64,000 nt of DNA from Dyella_D sp052115385 (GTDB taxonomy: Bacteria; Pseudomonadota; Gammaproteobacteria; Xanthomonadales; Rhodanobacteraceae): assembly GCF_052115385.1 (NCBI RefSeq), contig NZ_JBFRGP010000014.1:62001-126000 (forward strand). The letters are read 5' to 3'. The notes beneath the pieces are model-generated. The model ran no database searches, was not told the DNA's origin, and saw nothing but the letters and a program-made list of their open reading frames with translations. Each line of letters starts with the position of its first letter. Within the stretch, counting starts at the first letter, position 1. Positions 34,419 to 43,965 of the stretch are shown here, in pieces. Made by a program: the position numbers and the translations under genes.

Positions 34419-34892
34419 ATGCATATTCGCCATATTTCCATTCGTGCCGCCACGGCCTTCGCGCTCATGCTCGGCATGACCACCCTCGTTCATGCGGGAT
34501 CGAACGGCGTCGCCGAAGCCATCTCGGCAAGGCCGGCTTCCTCGCATACCCTCCTCGGGGGTTTCCCGCTCGCCTACGATTTCGTTGCGCTGAGTGCGCT
34601 GAAACCCGGCGATGGCGTTTACGTCACGCTGGTTCCCGGTGACCGCGTCCGGCTGGCGATCACGTCCGACCAGTTCATGCTGGACGGTTTCCACCGCCTC
34701 GCCGGCAGCATCGAAGATCCCAGCGAGGCCATCGCCCGCGGCCACTTCAGCATCACGCTGGACCGTGCCGGCCAGTCCATCACCGGCACGGCCGTGATGG
34801 ACGATCACGAGTACGGCTTCAGAGGTACCGGAGGGCGTGGGTATATAGAGGACACCCGGCTCGACCACAGCGCCCTGATGCAGCTTGAGTAA
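34419..34892 (+). CDS. Small secreted protein of unknown function next to the metalloprotease
   Basis: 157 residues with a signal peptide (ending TTLVHAG, about residue 27). The mature part is about 130 residues, beta-rich and acidic in places, without cysteines in the mature region. I do not recognise a family. It starts 14 nt after the metalloprotease stop on the same strand, so it is probably co-transcribed. A role as inhibitor, chaperone or co-secreted partner of the protease is possible, but this is only context. Confidence 0.7.
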   Translation: MHIRHISIRAATAFALMLGMTTLVHAGSNGVAEAISARPASSHTLLGGFPLAYDFVALSALKPGDGVYVTLVPGDRVRLAITSDQFMLDGFHRLAGSIEDPSEAIARGHFSITLDRAGQSITGTAVMDDHEYGFRGTGGRGYIEDTRLDHSALMQLE

Positions 34893-34936
34893 GCGCCAGC
34901 CGGCGCCGCTGCGAAGGAGCGGCGCCGCTGGGGGTG

Positions 34937-35143
34937 CTAGCCCTTGGGCTTGTACATCGCCGCATCCAGGATCGACCACAGGTGGATGATCCAGCCCAGC
35001 CAGACGATCCACAGCACGCCGGCCAGCACGAACATCACGATGGCGATCAGCAGGCGCCCCTGCACCAGCTGGCCGAGGCCGGGGATGAAGAAGCTGCAGA
35101 TGGCGGCGAGCACGTTGCCCGTACTGCCTTGTCCGGTGGTCAT
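34937..35143 (-). CDS. Small TM2-like membrane protein
   Basis: 68 residues with two hydrophobic helices (AAICSFFIPGLGQLVQGR region, then IAIVMFVLAGVLWIVWLGWI) and a short polar C-terminus. The FIPGLGQLVQGR segment is typical of small TM2-type inner-membrane proteins. Function unknown. It is convergent with the small secreted gene and divergent from bioB, from which a family B repeat separates it. Confidence 0.75.
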   Translation of the reverse strand: MTTGQGSTGNVLAAICSFFIPGLGQLVQGRLLIAIVMFVLAGVLWIVWLGWIIHLWSILDAAMYKPKG

Positions 35144-35190
35144 GCCTGGGCTCCTGGAAGGGCTGAACAGGTGGATCGTAGCCCAGAGCC

Positions 35191-35320
35191 GTCATTCCGG
35201 CGCAGGCCGGAATCCAGGCGCGGGGCGCTATATGGAGTGACCGCATGCAAAGGCCCGCTTTGGCATCCCAACGACAACCAGTCGTTGTCGCTACTGGATT
35301 CCGGCCTGCGCCGGAATGAC
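35191..35320. repeat. Inverted-repeat element, family B copy 1 (intact)
   Basis: A 130-bp element with perfect 27-bp terminal inverted repeats (35191-35217 and 35294-35320). Each arm is itself a palindrome-like CCGGCGCAGGCCGG/CCGGCCTGCGCCGG core. A smaller internal hairpin lies around 35270-35290. It sits upstream of bioB in the gap shared with the divergent TM2-like gene. The second copy (41067-41259) is interrupted. Confidence 0.85.
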
Positions 35321-35427
35321 GGGCCTGAGCCATACGTTCCCGCATCGTCAACCTCGTCACCACCATCCTGGTTGACAGACGCCGCAGCGCTGCCAGACTG
35401 TCGGCCTTCCCCGCCAGAGCCATCCCC

Positions 35428-36474
35428 ATGACTCAAGCTCTCCGCCACGACTGGGCCCGCGACGAGGTCGCCGCACTGTTCGCGCTGCCGTTCAACGAGC
35501 TGCTGCACCGTGCGCACAGCCTGCACCGCGAGCACCACGACCCCAACGCCGTGCAGGTCTCCACCCTGCTGTCGATCAAGACCGGCGGCTGCCCGGAGGA
35601 TTGCGCGTACTGCCCGCAGGCGGCGCGCTACGACACCGGGGTGAAGGCGCAGAAGTTGATGAGCGTGGACGCGGTGGTCGCACGCGCGCAGGCCGCCAAG
35701 GATGCCGGCGCCAGCCGCTTCTGCATGGGCGCGGCGTGGCGCAGCCCGAAGGACCGCGACGTGGCCAAGGTGGCCGAGATCGTCTCGGCGGTGAAGGCGC
35801 TGGGGCTGGAAACCTGTGCCACGCTGGGCATGCTCGACGGCGGCCAGGCGCAGACGCTCAAGCAGGCGGGCCTGGACTACTACAACCACAACCTGGATAC
35901 GGCGCCGGAGTTCTACGGCGAGATCATCCACACCCGCGACTTCCAGGACCGCCTCGATACACTCGAACACGTGCGCACGGTGGGCCTGAAGACCTGTTGC
36001 GGCGGCATCGTCGGCATGGGCGAGACGCGCGCGCAGCGCGCTGGCCTGCTGCAGACGCTGGCCAACCTGCCCGAGCATCCGCAGTCGGTGCCGATCAATC
36101 AGTTGGTGCAAGTGGCAGGCACGCCGCTGGAAGGCACCGAGGCGCTGGATCCGTTCGAGTTCGTGCGCACGATCGCGGTCGCGCGCATCCTGATGCCGGC
36201 CTCGATGGTGCGTCTGTCCGCCGGCCGCCAGCAGATGGACGACGCGGTGCAGGCGCTGTGTTTCTTCGCCGGCGCCAACTCGATCTTCTACGGCGAGAAG
36301 CTGCTGACCACCGGCAACCCGGACGTGGAACACGACCGCCGCCTGTTCCAGCGGCTGGACCTGCATCCGCTGCAGGTGGTGGAAGAAGCCGGCACGGTGC
36401 ACGCCGATATTCTGGAAGACACGCCGGTCGCCGCGGGTTGCGGCACCGGTTGCGGTTGCAGCGCGGCCGCCTGA
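35428..36474 (+). CDS. bioB: Biotin synthase
   Basis: A 348-residue radical SAM enzyme inserting sulfur into dethiobiotin. The 4Fe-4S motif is GGCPEDCAYCPQ (C55, C59, C62). YNHNLDT and the RLSAGRQQM region, containing the Arg ligand of the second cluster, are also typical. The C-terminus is Gly/Cys-rich (AAGCGTGCGC), a feature common in these proteobacterial BioB proteins. It begins the bio operon: bioF follows 21 nt after the stop, then trhO, bioH and bioC. The ATG is at 35428. The upstream region carries the family B repeat, and I see no clear BirA site. Confidence 0.97.
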   Translation: MTQALRHDWARDEVAALFALPFNELLHRAHSLHREHHDPNAVQVSTLLSIKTGGCPEDCAYCPQAARYDTGVKAQKLMSVDAVVARAQAAKDAGASRFCMGAAWRSPKDRDVAKVAEIVSAVKALGLETCATLGMLDGGQAQTLKQAGLDYYNHNLDTAPEFYGEIIHTRDFQDRLDTLEHVRTVGLKTCCGGIVGMGETRAQRAGLLQTLANLPEHPQSVPINQLVQVAGTPLEGTEALDPFEFVRTIAVARILMPASMVRLSAGRQQMDDAVQALCFFAGANSIFYGEKLLTTGNPDVEHDRRLFQRLDLHPLQVVEEAGTVHADILEDTPVAAGCGTGCGCSAAA

Positions 36475-36495
36475 GCGCGCGCCGGCGGCATCGCC

Positions 36496-37677
<1,182 letters not shown>

Positions 37678-37705
37678 TGGCGCGCTGCCTGCCGTCTTTC
37701 CCCCC

Positions 37706-38461
37706 ATGCCGATCGTCAATCTCTCCGCCTACAAATTCATCAGCCTGGACCAGCTCCCGGCGCTGCGCGAGCACGTGCTCGACCGCTGCCTGGCGCTCGC
37801 TCTGAAAGGCACCATCCTGCTGGCGCCGGAAGGGATCAACCTGTTCCTGGCCGGTCCGCGCGAGGCGACCGATGCGTTCATGGCCTGGCTGCGCGAAGAC
37901 GCGCGCTTCGCCGATCTGGCGCCGAAGGAATCGCTGTCCGACGAGGCGCCGTTCGGCCGCATGCGCGTGCGGCTGAAGAAGGAAATCATCACCATGCGGC
38001 TGCCGATGATCCGGCCCGAAGGCGGCCGCGCGCCGTCGGTGGCGCCGGCCACGCTGCGCCGCTGGCTGGAGCAGGGCCGTGACGACGATGGGCGCGAGCT
38101 GGTGCTGCTGGATACGCGCAACGACTACGAGACCAGCGTCGGCCTGTTCGAGAACGCGGTGGATTACCGCATCGCCAACTTCACCGCCTTCCCCGCAGCC
38201 GTCGCCGCGGATCGCGCACGTTTCGAGGGCCGCACCGTGGTGTCGTACTGCACCGGCGGCATCCGCTGCGAGAAGGCCGCGCTGCATATGCAGGACCTGG
38301 GCGTGGAGCGCGTGTTCCAGCTCGAAGGCGGCATCCTGAAATACTTCGAGGAAACCGACGGCGCCTACTGGCGCGGCGACTGCTTCGTATTCGACGAACG
38401 CGGCGCGGTGGATAAGGAACTCTCGCCATCCGCGACCGACGACCGCGGAGCGGACGCATGA
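37706..38461 (+). CDS. trhO: tRNA uridine(34) hydroxylase (rhodanese-like, TrhO/YceA)
   Basis: A 251-residue protein. The N-terminal acylphosphatase-like domain (KGTILLAPEGINLFLAG) is followed by a rhodanese domain with the active-site loop SYCTGGIRCEKA (C182, C188). The motif LLDTRNDYETSVG and the VFQLEGGILKYFE strand are typical. TrhO hydroxylates U34 of tRNA using oxygen, on the way to cmo5U. It lies between bioF and bioH and overlaps bioH by four bases, so it is embedded in the biotin operon. I read this as an operon lodger rather than a biotin enzyme. Confidence 0.92.
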   Translation: MPIVNLSAYKFISLDQLPALREHVLDRCLALALKGTILLAPEGINLFLAGPREATDAFMAWLREDARFADLAPKESLSDEAPFGRMRVRLKKEIITMRLPMIRPEGGRAPSVAPATLRRWLEQGRDDDGRELVLLDTRNDYETSVGLFENAVDYRIANFTAFPAAVAADRARFEGRTVVSYCTGGIRCEKAALHMQDLGVERVFQLEGGILKYFEETDGAYWRGDCFVFDERGAVDKELSPSATDDRGADA

Positions 38462-39228
38462 GCCTGCACGTGGAAGTGCGCGGCACGGGTCCGGTGCCGC
38501 TGGTGATGCTGCACGGCTGGGCCATGCACGGCGGCGTCATGGCGCCGCTGGCCGAGGCGCTGGAAGCGCGCTGCACGGTTTACGTGGTCGACCTGCCGGG
38601 CCACGGCCATTCGCGCGATTGCGGTATTCCACTGGAGCCTTCCGCGTGCGCCGCCGCCATCGCCGCGGCGACGCCACCAGCTTTGTGGCTGGGCTGGTCG
38701 ATGGGCGGCCTGATCGCGCTGACCGCCGCGCTGGAACGCCCGCGCCAGGTGCGCGGCCTGGGCATGGTCTGCGCCACGCCGAAATTCGTGCGCGACGCAA
38801 GCTGGCCCTACGGCAGCGACCCCACCCTGGTACGCCAGCTCGCCACCGACCTGGAAACCGACTACCACGCCACGCTGGAACGCTTCCTCGCGCTCGAAGC
38901 CATGGGCAGCGCCGACCCGCGCGCCGAACTGCGCCACCTGCGCGCGCTGGCCTTCGAGCGCGGCGAGCCGGACTTGCGCGTGCTGCAGGAAGGCATCCGC
39001 ATCCTGGACGACACCGACCGCCGCGCCGCCTTGCCGGACCTGGCCGTGCCCAGCGTGTGGATCGCCGGCCACCGCGACCGCCTGGTGCATCCGCAGGCGA
39101 TGCAATGGTCGTCCACTCAGTGCGGCGGCCGCTACGACGAGATCGCACGCGCCGGCCACGCGCCGTTCTTCGGCCACGCCGAGGCGGTGGCGCAGGCCCT
39201 CAACCCTCTGCTGGATACCTGGCGATGA
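38458..39228 (+). CDS. bioH: Pimeloyl-[acyl-carrier protein] methyl ester esterase
   Basis: A 256-residue alpha/beta-hydrolase. The nucleophile is S81 in LGWSMGG. The acid and histidine lie in IAGHRDRLVHP and ARAGHAPFFGH. The oxyanion region is LHGWAMHGG. BioH removes the methyl group from pimeloyl-ACP methyl ester, working with BioC. Overlaps with both trhO (upstream) and bioC (downstream) are ATGA type. Confidence 0.93.
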   Translation: MSLHVEVRGTGPVPLVMLHGWAMHGGVMAPLAEALEARCTVYVVDLPGHGHSRDCGIPLEPSACAAAIAAATPPALWLGWSMGGLIALTAALERPRQVRGLGMVCATPKFVRDASWPYGSDPTLVRQLATDLETDYHATLERFLALEAMGSADPRAELRHLRALAFERGEPDLRVLQEGIRILDDTDRRAALPDLAVPSVWIAGHRDRLVHPQAMQWSSTQCGGRYDEIARAGHAPFFGHAEAVAQALNPLLDTWR

Positions 39229-40106
39229 GCGACTTCCATATCGACAAGCGCCAGGTCCGCCGCAACTTCGGCCGCGCCGCGCGCACCTACGAACAGCACG
39301 ATGCCTTGCAGCGCGAAGTGCAGAACCTGCTGCTGGAACGGCTGGACTTCTATCTGGAAACGCCCGGCCTGGTGGTCGACGTCGGCGCCGGCACCGGTCG
39401 CGGCGCGGCGCTGCTGAAAAAGCGCTACGCCAAGTCGCAGGTGCTGGCGACCGATCTCGCGCTGCCGATGCTGCGCGCGGCGAAGCAGCATGCGAGCTGG
39501 TTCAAACCGTTCCAGCGCGTGTGTGCGGAAGCCACCGCGCTGCCGCTGCCCGACCGCAGCGTGGACGTGCTGCATTCCAACCTGTGCTTCCAGTGGATCG
39601 ACGACCTGCAGGCGCTGTTCGGCGAATGCGCGCGCGTGCTGAAGCCCGGCGGCCTGCTGCTGTTCTCCACCTTCGGCCCGGACACGCTGAAGGAACTGCG
39701 CGCAGCCTGGGCGCAGGCCGACCAGCAGCCGCACGTCAGCCGCTTCCTGGACATGCACGACCTGGGCGACGCGATGATCGCCGCCGGCCTGCGCGACCCG
39801 GTGCTGGACGTGGACCGCTACACCCTCACCTACAGCGAGCCACGCCTGCTGCTGAAGGAGCTGCAAGGCCTGGGCGCCACCAACGCCGACACCACGCGCG
39901 AGCGCGGCCTTACCGGCAAGCGGCACTACCGGCAGATGCTGGAAGCGTACGAAGCGCTGCGCGTCGGTGGCCGCATCCCGGCCACCTGGGAAGTGGTGAC
40001 GGCGCATGCGTGGGGTCCGCCGAGCGGGCAGTCGCGCCGCGTGCAGGGCGGCGGCGAGATCGCCAGCTTCTCGGTCGACAGCCTGCGCGGTTCGCGCCGG
40101 CGCTAG
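39225..40106 (+). CDS. bioC: Malonyl-ACP O-methyltransferase
   Basis: A 293-residue SAM-dependent methyltransferase of pimeloyl synthesis. The SAM motif is VVDVGAGTGRG (D52, G54, G56, G58). Family segments are RRNFGRAARTYEQHDALQ at the N-terminus, DVLHSNLCFQWIDDLQ and LLLFSTFGPDTLKELR. The ATG overlaps the bioH stop. Its TAG stop shares the CTAG palindrome (40103-40106) with the stop of the convergent MBL-fold gene. Confidence 0.95.
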   Translation: MSDFHIDKRQVRRNFGRAARTYEQHDALQREVQNLLLERLDFYLETPGLVVDVGAGTGRGAALLKKRYAKSQVLATDLALPMLRAAKQHASWFKPFQRVCAEATALPLPDRSVDVLHSNLCFQWIDDLQALFGECARVLKPGGLLLFSTFGPDTLKELRAAWAQADQQPHVSRFLDMHDLGDAMIAAGLRDPVLDVDRYTLTYSEPRLLLKELQGLGATNADTTRERGLTGKRHYRQMLEAYEALRVGGRIPATWEVVTAHAWGPPSGQSRRVQGGGEIASFSVDSLRGSRRR

Positions 40107-40978
40107 GCGCCGAAGCGGTTGAGCGGCAGGCTCAGGTAGCGCACGCCTTGCTCGTCCGGCGGCGGCAGGCGGCCGCCGCGGATATTCACCTGCAGCGCGG
40201 GCAGCAACAGCCGCGGCACGGGCAAGGTGGCGTCGCGTGCGGTGCGCAGCGCGACGAACGAAGCTTCGGTGGCGCCATCCTTCACGTGCACATTGCCGTG
40301 GCGCTGCGCGGCGATGCTGCTCTGCGCTTCGGCGCTGCGCGAGATGGGCGGATAGTCGTGGCAGAGGAACAGCCGCGTGTCCGCCGGCAGCGCCAGAATC
40401 CGCTGGATCGATGCGTACAGGCGCGTGGCGTCGCCACCGGGGAAATCGCAACGCGCGGTGCCGGTTTCCGGTGCGAACAGCGTATCGCCCACGAAAGCCG
40501 TATCGCCGATCAGGTACGTAAGGCCATCGTCGGTGTGGCCGGGCGTGGCCATCACCCGGATCTCCATCACGCCGGCATGCAGCACGTCGCCATCGCGCAG
40601 CAGTCGATCGAACTGGCGGCCATCCGGCACGAACTCCTCGCCCAGGCCGAACAGCGCCTTGAAGCGCGACTGCACGCTTACGATGCCCGCGCCGATGGCG
40701 AGTCGCGCGCCGAAAGCGTCGCGAAGATGATCGCCGGCGCTGAGGTGATCGGCGTGAGCGTGGGTCTCCAGGATCCATTCGACGGTGAGCCGCTGCTCGC
40801 GCACATAGGCCATCACCGCGTCCGCCGATGTGGTCGATACGCGGGCGGCGGCTGCGTCGTAGTCGAGCACCGGGTCGATCACCACCGCGGAGCGGCCTTC
40901 GTGGACGACGTAGGTAAAGGTGTTGGTGTCGGCGTGGAAAAACGCGTGGACGTCGGGTTGCAGCGGTGATGACGGCAT
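40103..40978 (-). CDS. MBL-fold metallo-hydrolase, persulfide-dioxygenase-like
   Basis: A 291-residue metallo-beta-lactamase-fold protein. Metal motifs are THAHADHLS (H73, H75, D77, H78), the TPGHTDDGL histidine, and the GDTLFAPETGTARCDFPGGD loop. This loop, together with LCHDYPP, is typical of the ETHE1/Blh persulfide dioxygenase branch rather than lactamases. The predicted role is sulfide or persulfide detoxification. It is convergent with bioC with a 4-bp stop overlap. No DUF442 or rhodanese partner is adjacent. Confidence 0.85.
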   Translation of the reverse strand: MPSSPLQPDVHAFFHADTNTFTYVVHEGRSAVVIDPVLDYDAAAARVSTTSADAVMAYVREQRLTVEWILETHAHADHLSAGDHLRDAFGARLAIGAGIVSVQSRFKALFGLGEEFVPDGRQFDRLLRDGDVLHAGVMEIRVMATPGHTDDGLTYLIGDTAFVGDTLFAPETGTARCDFPGGDATRLYASIQRILALPADTRLFLCHDYPPISRSAEAQSSIAAQRHGNVHVKDGATEASFVALRTARDATLPVPRLLLPALQVNIRGGRLPPPDEQGVRYLSLPLNRFGA

Positions 40979-41066
40979 CTGGCCTACCTCGCCTGCATGC
41001 CAGTGGACGGCATGCGTTGGAAACAGCGCACATAGTGCGACGCGACGGCAGCCCTTGTCATCTCGC

Positions 41067-41259
41067 TCGTCATTCCGGCGCAGGCCGGAATCCAGTAGTG
41101 GGGCGCGTCATGGAGCGTGGCGCTTCAAGGCGTGCTCTTGGACGTTCTGGCGACAACCGGACACTGTCGCTACTGGATGATTCGCTTCGCTCACCCCTTC
41201 GGGGCCGCCCTGCGGGCGTTCTTCGCGCTACGCGCTCGTCCGGCCTGCGCCGGAATGAC
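41067..41259. repeat. Inverted-repeat element, family B copy 2 (interrupted)
   Basis: It begins with the same arm as the copy at 35191 and ends with the same terminal bases. The right arm is split: after CTACTGGAT about 60 bp (41179-41238) are inserted before TCCGGCCTGCGCC resumes. The insert carries its own small GC hairpins (for example CCCCTTCGGGG). The element lies between the MBL gene start and the tag 3' region. Confidence 0.8.
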
Positions 41260-41265
41260 GGTTGC

Positions 41266-41385
41266 TTACTCTTCGCAAGTATCCTCGGCCACGTCCATGT
41301 CGGGATGTCGCCATTGCAGCAGCGTGTGCGCCTGGATCGCGCAGCGCATCCCCAACTCAATCAGCGCGCCGACACCGTCGATCAA
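41266..41385 (-). other. Possible small or remnant coding stretch downstream of tag
   Basis: On the minus strand a frame ending at TAA 41266-41268 reads LIELGMRCAIQAHTLLQW and continues RHPDMDVAEDTCEE. It looks protein-like (amphipathic helix plus acidic tail), but there is no in-frame ATG with an SD. The nearest starts are TTG at 41385 and ATG at 41349, and the frame continues upstream into the tag gene without a start. It could be the end of a degraded gene or a short protein with an unusual start. Confidence 0.2.
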
Positions 41386-41434
41386 CCCGGCGCACCACTT
41401 CGCCCGGCCCGTCAGGGAGGGGAGAGCGGGATAG

Positions 41435-41995
41435 TCAGTGGCGGAAGCAGGTGGTGATGTGGTCGTCGACCATGCCGGTGGCCTGCATGAAGGCGTAGCA
41501 GATGGTGGTGCCGACGAAGCGGAAGCCGCGCTTCTTCAGGTCCTTGCTCATGCGGTCGGACAGCGGCGTGCTGGCGGGGACCTGGCTGCGATCGCGCCAG
41601 CGGTTCTTCACCGGCTTGCCGTCGACGAACGACCATAGATGCGCATCGAGGCTGCCCACTTCGTCGATCAGCTTCAGCGCCGCCTGCGCATTGCCGCGCG
41701 TGGACGAAAGCTTCAACCGGTTGCGCACGATGCCCGCATCGAGCATCAGCTTTTCCAGCTCGCGATCCTTCATTGCCGCCACGCGAGCGATGTCGAAATC
41801 ATGGAACACTTCGCGATAGCGCTCGCGCTTGACCAGCACCGTGCGCCAGGACAAGCCCGCCTGCGCGCCTTCCAGGATCAGGCATTCGAACAGCAGGCGC
41901 TCGTCGTGCAGCGGCACGCCCCATTCGGTGTCGTGGTAGTCGCGTTCGATCTCGCTGCCGGCGGCCCAACTGCAGCGGGTGAGATGGTCGGCCAT
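41435..41995 (-). CDS. tag: DNA-3-methyladenine glycosylase I
   Basis: A 186-residue base-excision repair enzyme removing 3-methyladenine. The zinc-binding residues are present: C8 (TRCSW), H21 (YHDTEWG), H179 and C183 (DDHITTCF). Other conserved stretches are CLILEGAQAGLSWRTVL, the substrate pocket region, and FRFVGTTICYAFMQATGMV. It stands alone; the genes around it are unrelated. Confidence 0.95.
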   Translation of the reverse strand: MADHLTRCSWAAGSEIERDYHDTEWGVPLHDERLLFECLILEGAQAGLSWRTVLVKRERYREVFHDFDIARVAAMKDRELEKLMLDAGIVRNRLKLSSTRGNAQAALKLIDEVGSLDAHLWSFVDGKPVKNRWRDRSQVPASTPLSDRMSKDLKKRGFRFVGTTICYAFMQATGMVDDHITTCFRH

Positions 41996-42067
41996 GCGTG
42001 TGCTCCGGAAGGGAGACGCAGCATAGCGGGAGAGTCGCCATGGGGTGGCAACTCTCCCCGGACGCCG

Positions 42068-42811
42068 TCAGATGGTGATCGCCTCGCGCCGGCGCTGGCG
42101 CATATGGTTGAGCACTAGCACCACCACCAGCAGCACCAGCACCACGGCGAAGATACTCACGCCGAGATTTTCGCCGCGCAGGCCGTCCGCGTAGCCAGCC
42201 GGCAATTGGCCGCCGTTGTCTTCGATATTCACCGCGGCCATGCCGGTGTAGTGCATGCCGCAGACGGCAACGCCCATCACCAGCGCGCTGCCGGCCATCT
42301 GCGCCATGCCGCGCAGGTTGAAGGCCAGCCACAGCGCGGCGATCGAAGCGACGATCGCGATCAGCACCGACAGCGCCACGATGCTGACGTCGTAGGTGAT
42401 GAAGGCGCCCATCAGCACTGCCGTCATGCCCAGGTAGTGCATGCCCGCCACGCCCAGGCCCATGCACACGCCGCCGGCGACCAGCTTGGACCAGCTGAAG
42501 CCACCGCTGCCGGCGATGGCCAGGCCCAGCGAACAGGCGCCGAAGGCGAGCACCGCCGACAGCGAGGTGCGGGCCAGGTCGTAGGTAACCGGCATGCCCA
42601 TGTCGCAGGCCAGCATGGCGATGAAATGCATCGCCCAGATCGCGCCCACACCCATCGCCGCGCCGGCGGCGAGGATCGCGGCGGTGCGCTGGCGGCTGCT
42701 CTGCGCCAGCGGAATGCCCACCGCCAGTTGCAGCGCGGTGTACGAGCCGAGGATCGAGATCAGGTACGAAAGAGCGATCAGCATCCAGCTATAGCTTTGA
42801 TGCGCGGCCAT
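42068..42811 (-). CDS. MHYT-domain integral membrane sensor (stand-alone)
   Basis: A 247-residue membrane protein with seven hydrophobic helices. Three copies of the MHYT motif are visible: MHFIAM, MHYLGM and MHYTGM, proposed to bind copper and sense a diatomic gas. It has no GGDEF, EAL, kinase or other output domain, ending with a short basic tail after the last helix (MRQRRREAITI). The SD AAGGAG precedes the ATG. It lies 117 bp downstream of the ACT-V4R gene on the same strand; a functional link is possible but unproven. Confidence 0.88.
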   Translation of the reverse strand: MAAHQSYSWMLIALSYLISILGSYTALQLAVGIPLAQSSRQRTAAILAAGAAMGVGAIWAMHFIAMLACDMGMPVTYDLARTSLSAVLAFGACSLGLAIAGSGGFSWSKLVAGGVCMGLGVAGMHYLGMTAVLMGAFITYDVSIVALSVLIAIVASIAALWLAFNLRGMAQMAGSALVMGVAVCGMHYTGMAAVNIEDNGGQLPAGYADGLRGENLGVSIFAVVLVLLVVVLVLNHMRQRRREAITI

Positions 42812-42928
42812 GGCACTTCTCCTTGAGTCACGTGGAATTGGAAACGTCCTGCCGTCGGCGCGGCTGCGCCGTTGGCGTCTGCCATGGGTCCGGGCCGGGG
42901 CCGGCCCCCCCTGCTTACTGCCAGTTCG

Positions 42929-43714
42929 TCAGTGCGAGATTTCGAGAATGCAGCTGGCCGCGCCGTGGCTGCGGCAGAACAGGTTGCGTACGAACACGGT
43001 CTGCGGCTCGACCGATCCGGCGAGCACGCCTTCGAGGTAGCCGCTGAAAAACCGGCAGCCGGACTGGCTGCCCGGTGAGCACAGCGGGCTGTTCTGGATC
43101 AGCATCTGGCCGTCGCGCCAGTCGACGCTGGCCAGTTCGCGCATGGCCGGCACGGCAATGCGCTTGATCGCATCGACCAGACTGAGCTTGGCGCCCATGG
43201 CGAAGTCGCGCTTGTACACCCAGGCGCCGGTGCGCCGGCCGGCCAGATGCAGCGAGGCTTCGCGTGCATCCGCGGCCACGGCATGTTCGAGATTGCGCAG
43301 CCAGGGATAGATCTTCGGATAGTCGCGCGCCAGCTGGGGCAGCGTGCTTTCCACCTGATGCACGTCGGGGCCGGCGCTTTGCATCGGCGACAACGGTGCG
43401 GGTGCGGGCGCGGCAACCGGCGCGTGTCCTGGCCCGGGCGCTTGAGCGAACGCGCTTTGCGCCGCCAGCGGCGGCCGCCCTTCGGCGATGCCCGCTTCGA
43501 AGCTCAGCACGCGGCTATGCGTGGCCAGTGCTTCTTCCATCGCGAGCTGCCGGTCGGTGGGACCGCGCACGATCATGGTCAGCCAGGTACCCCGGCTGTC
43601 CTGGGATAAACGTTGCCGCACCAAGGTGAAACCGTTGGCGACCACTACACGGCCGAGTTCCACCAGCAATCCTTCGCGGCGGTCCGAAAGGACCTGCACC
43701 TCCAGCTCGATCAT
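42929..43714 (-). CDS. ACT-domain plus V4R-domain protein
   Basis: 261 residues. Residues about 1-80 form an ACT domain (EVQVLSDRREGLLVELGRVV, then TWLTMIVRGP). A Pro/Ala-rich linker covers about 92-112. The C-terminal part (about 125-261) resembles a V4R (4-vinyl reductase) domain with the late Cys cluster CSPGSQSGCRFFSGYLEGVL and FCRSHGAASCILEISH, probably zinc-binding. No DNA-binding or enzymatic output domain is seen. The combination suggests a small-molecule-binding regulator or carrier. GGGGAAAG before the ATG is a plausible SD. I do not know a characterised protein with this order. Confidence 0.75.
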   Translation of the reverse strand: MIELEVQVLSDRREGLLVELGRVVVANGFTLVRQRLSQDSRGTWLTMIVRGPTDRQLAMEEALATHSRVLSFEAGIAEGRPPLAAQSAFAQAPGPGHAPVAAPAPAPLSPMQSAGPDVHQVESTLPQLARDYPKIYPWLRNLEHAVAADAREASLHLAGRRTGAWVYKRDFAMGAKLSLVDAIKRIAVPAMRELASVDWRDGQMLIQNSPLCSPGSQSGCRFFSGYLEGVLAGSVEPQTVFVRNLFCRSHGAASCILEISH

Positions 43715-43965
43715 CTTTCCCCCCGTGGTCGATGCTGGTTTAAATTGTGAACGGCAACATGAGTCATGCGATCAAGGCAAAATGTGATGCCTTTCTAGAA
43801 ACTCGCATTGCGTCTCGCATTCAATGGTTGGCTCGGCGCGCGCTCTACACGCGGCCTTCACGCAAGCGCCTCGTCGCGCGCCGATCCCTCTGTAAGCTTG
43901 CGCATTGCTGACTCCCTCCACCGATGCCGCGCCACCCGCGCGGCGAAAAATAATGCGCAGGCCCC

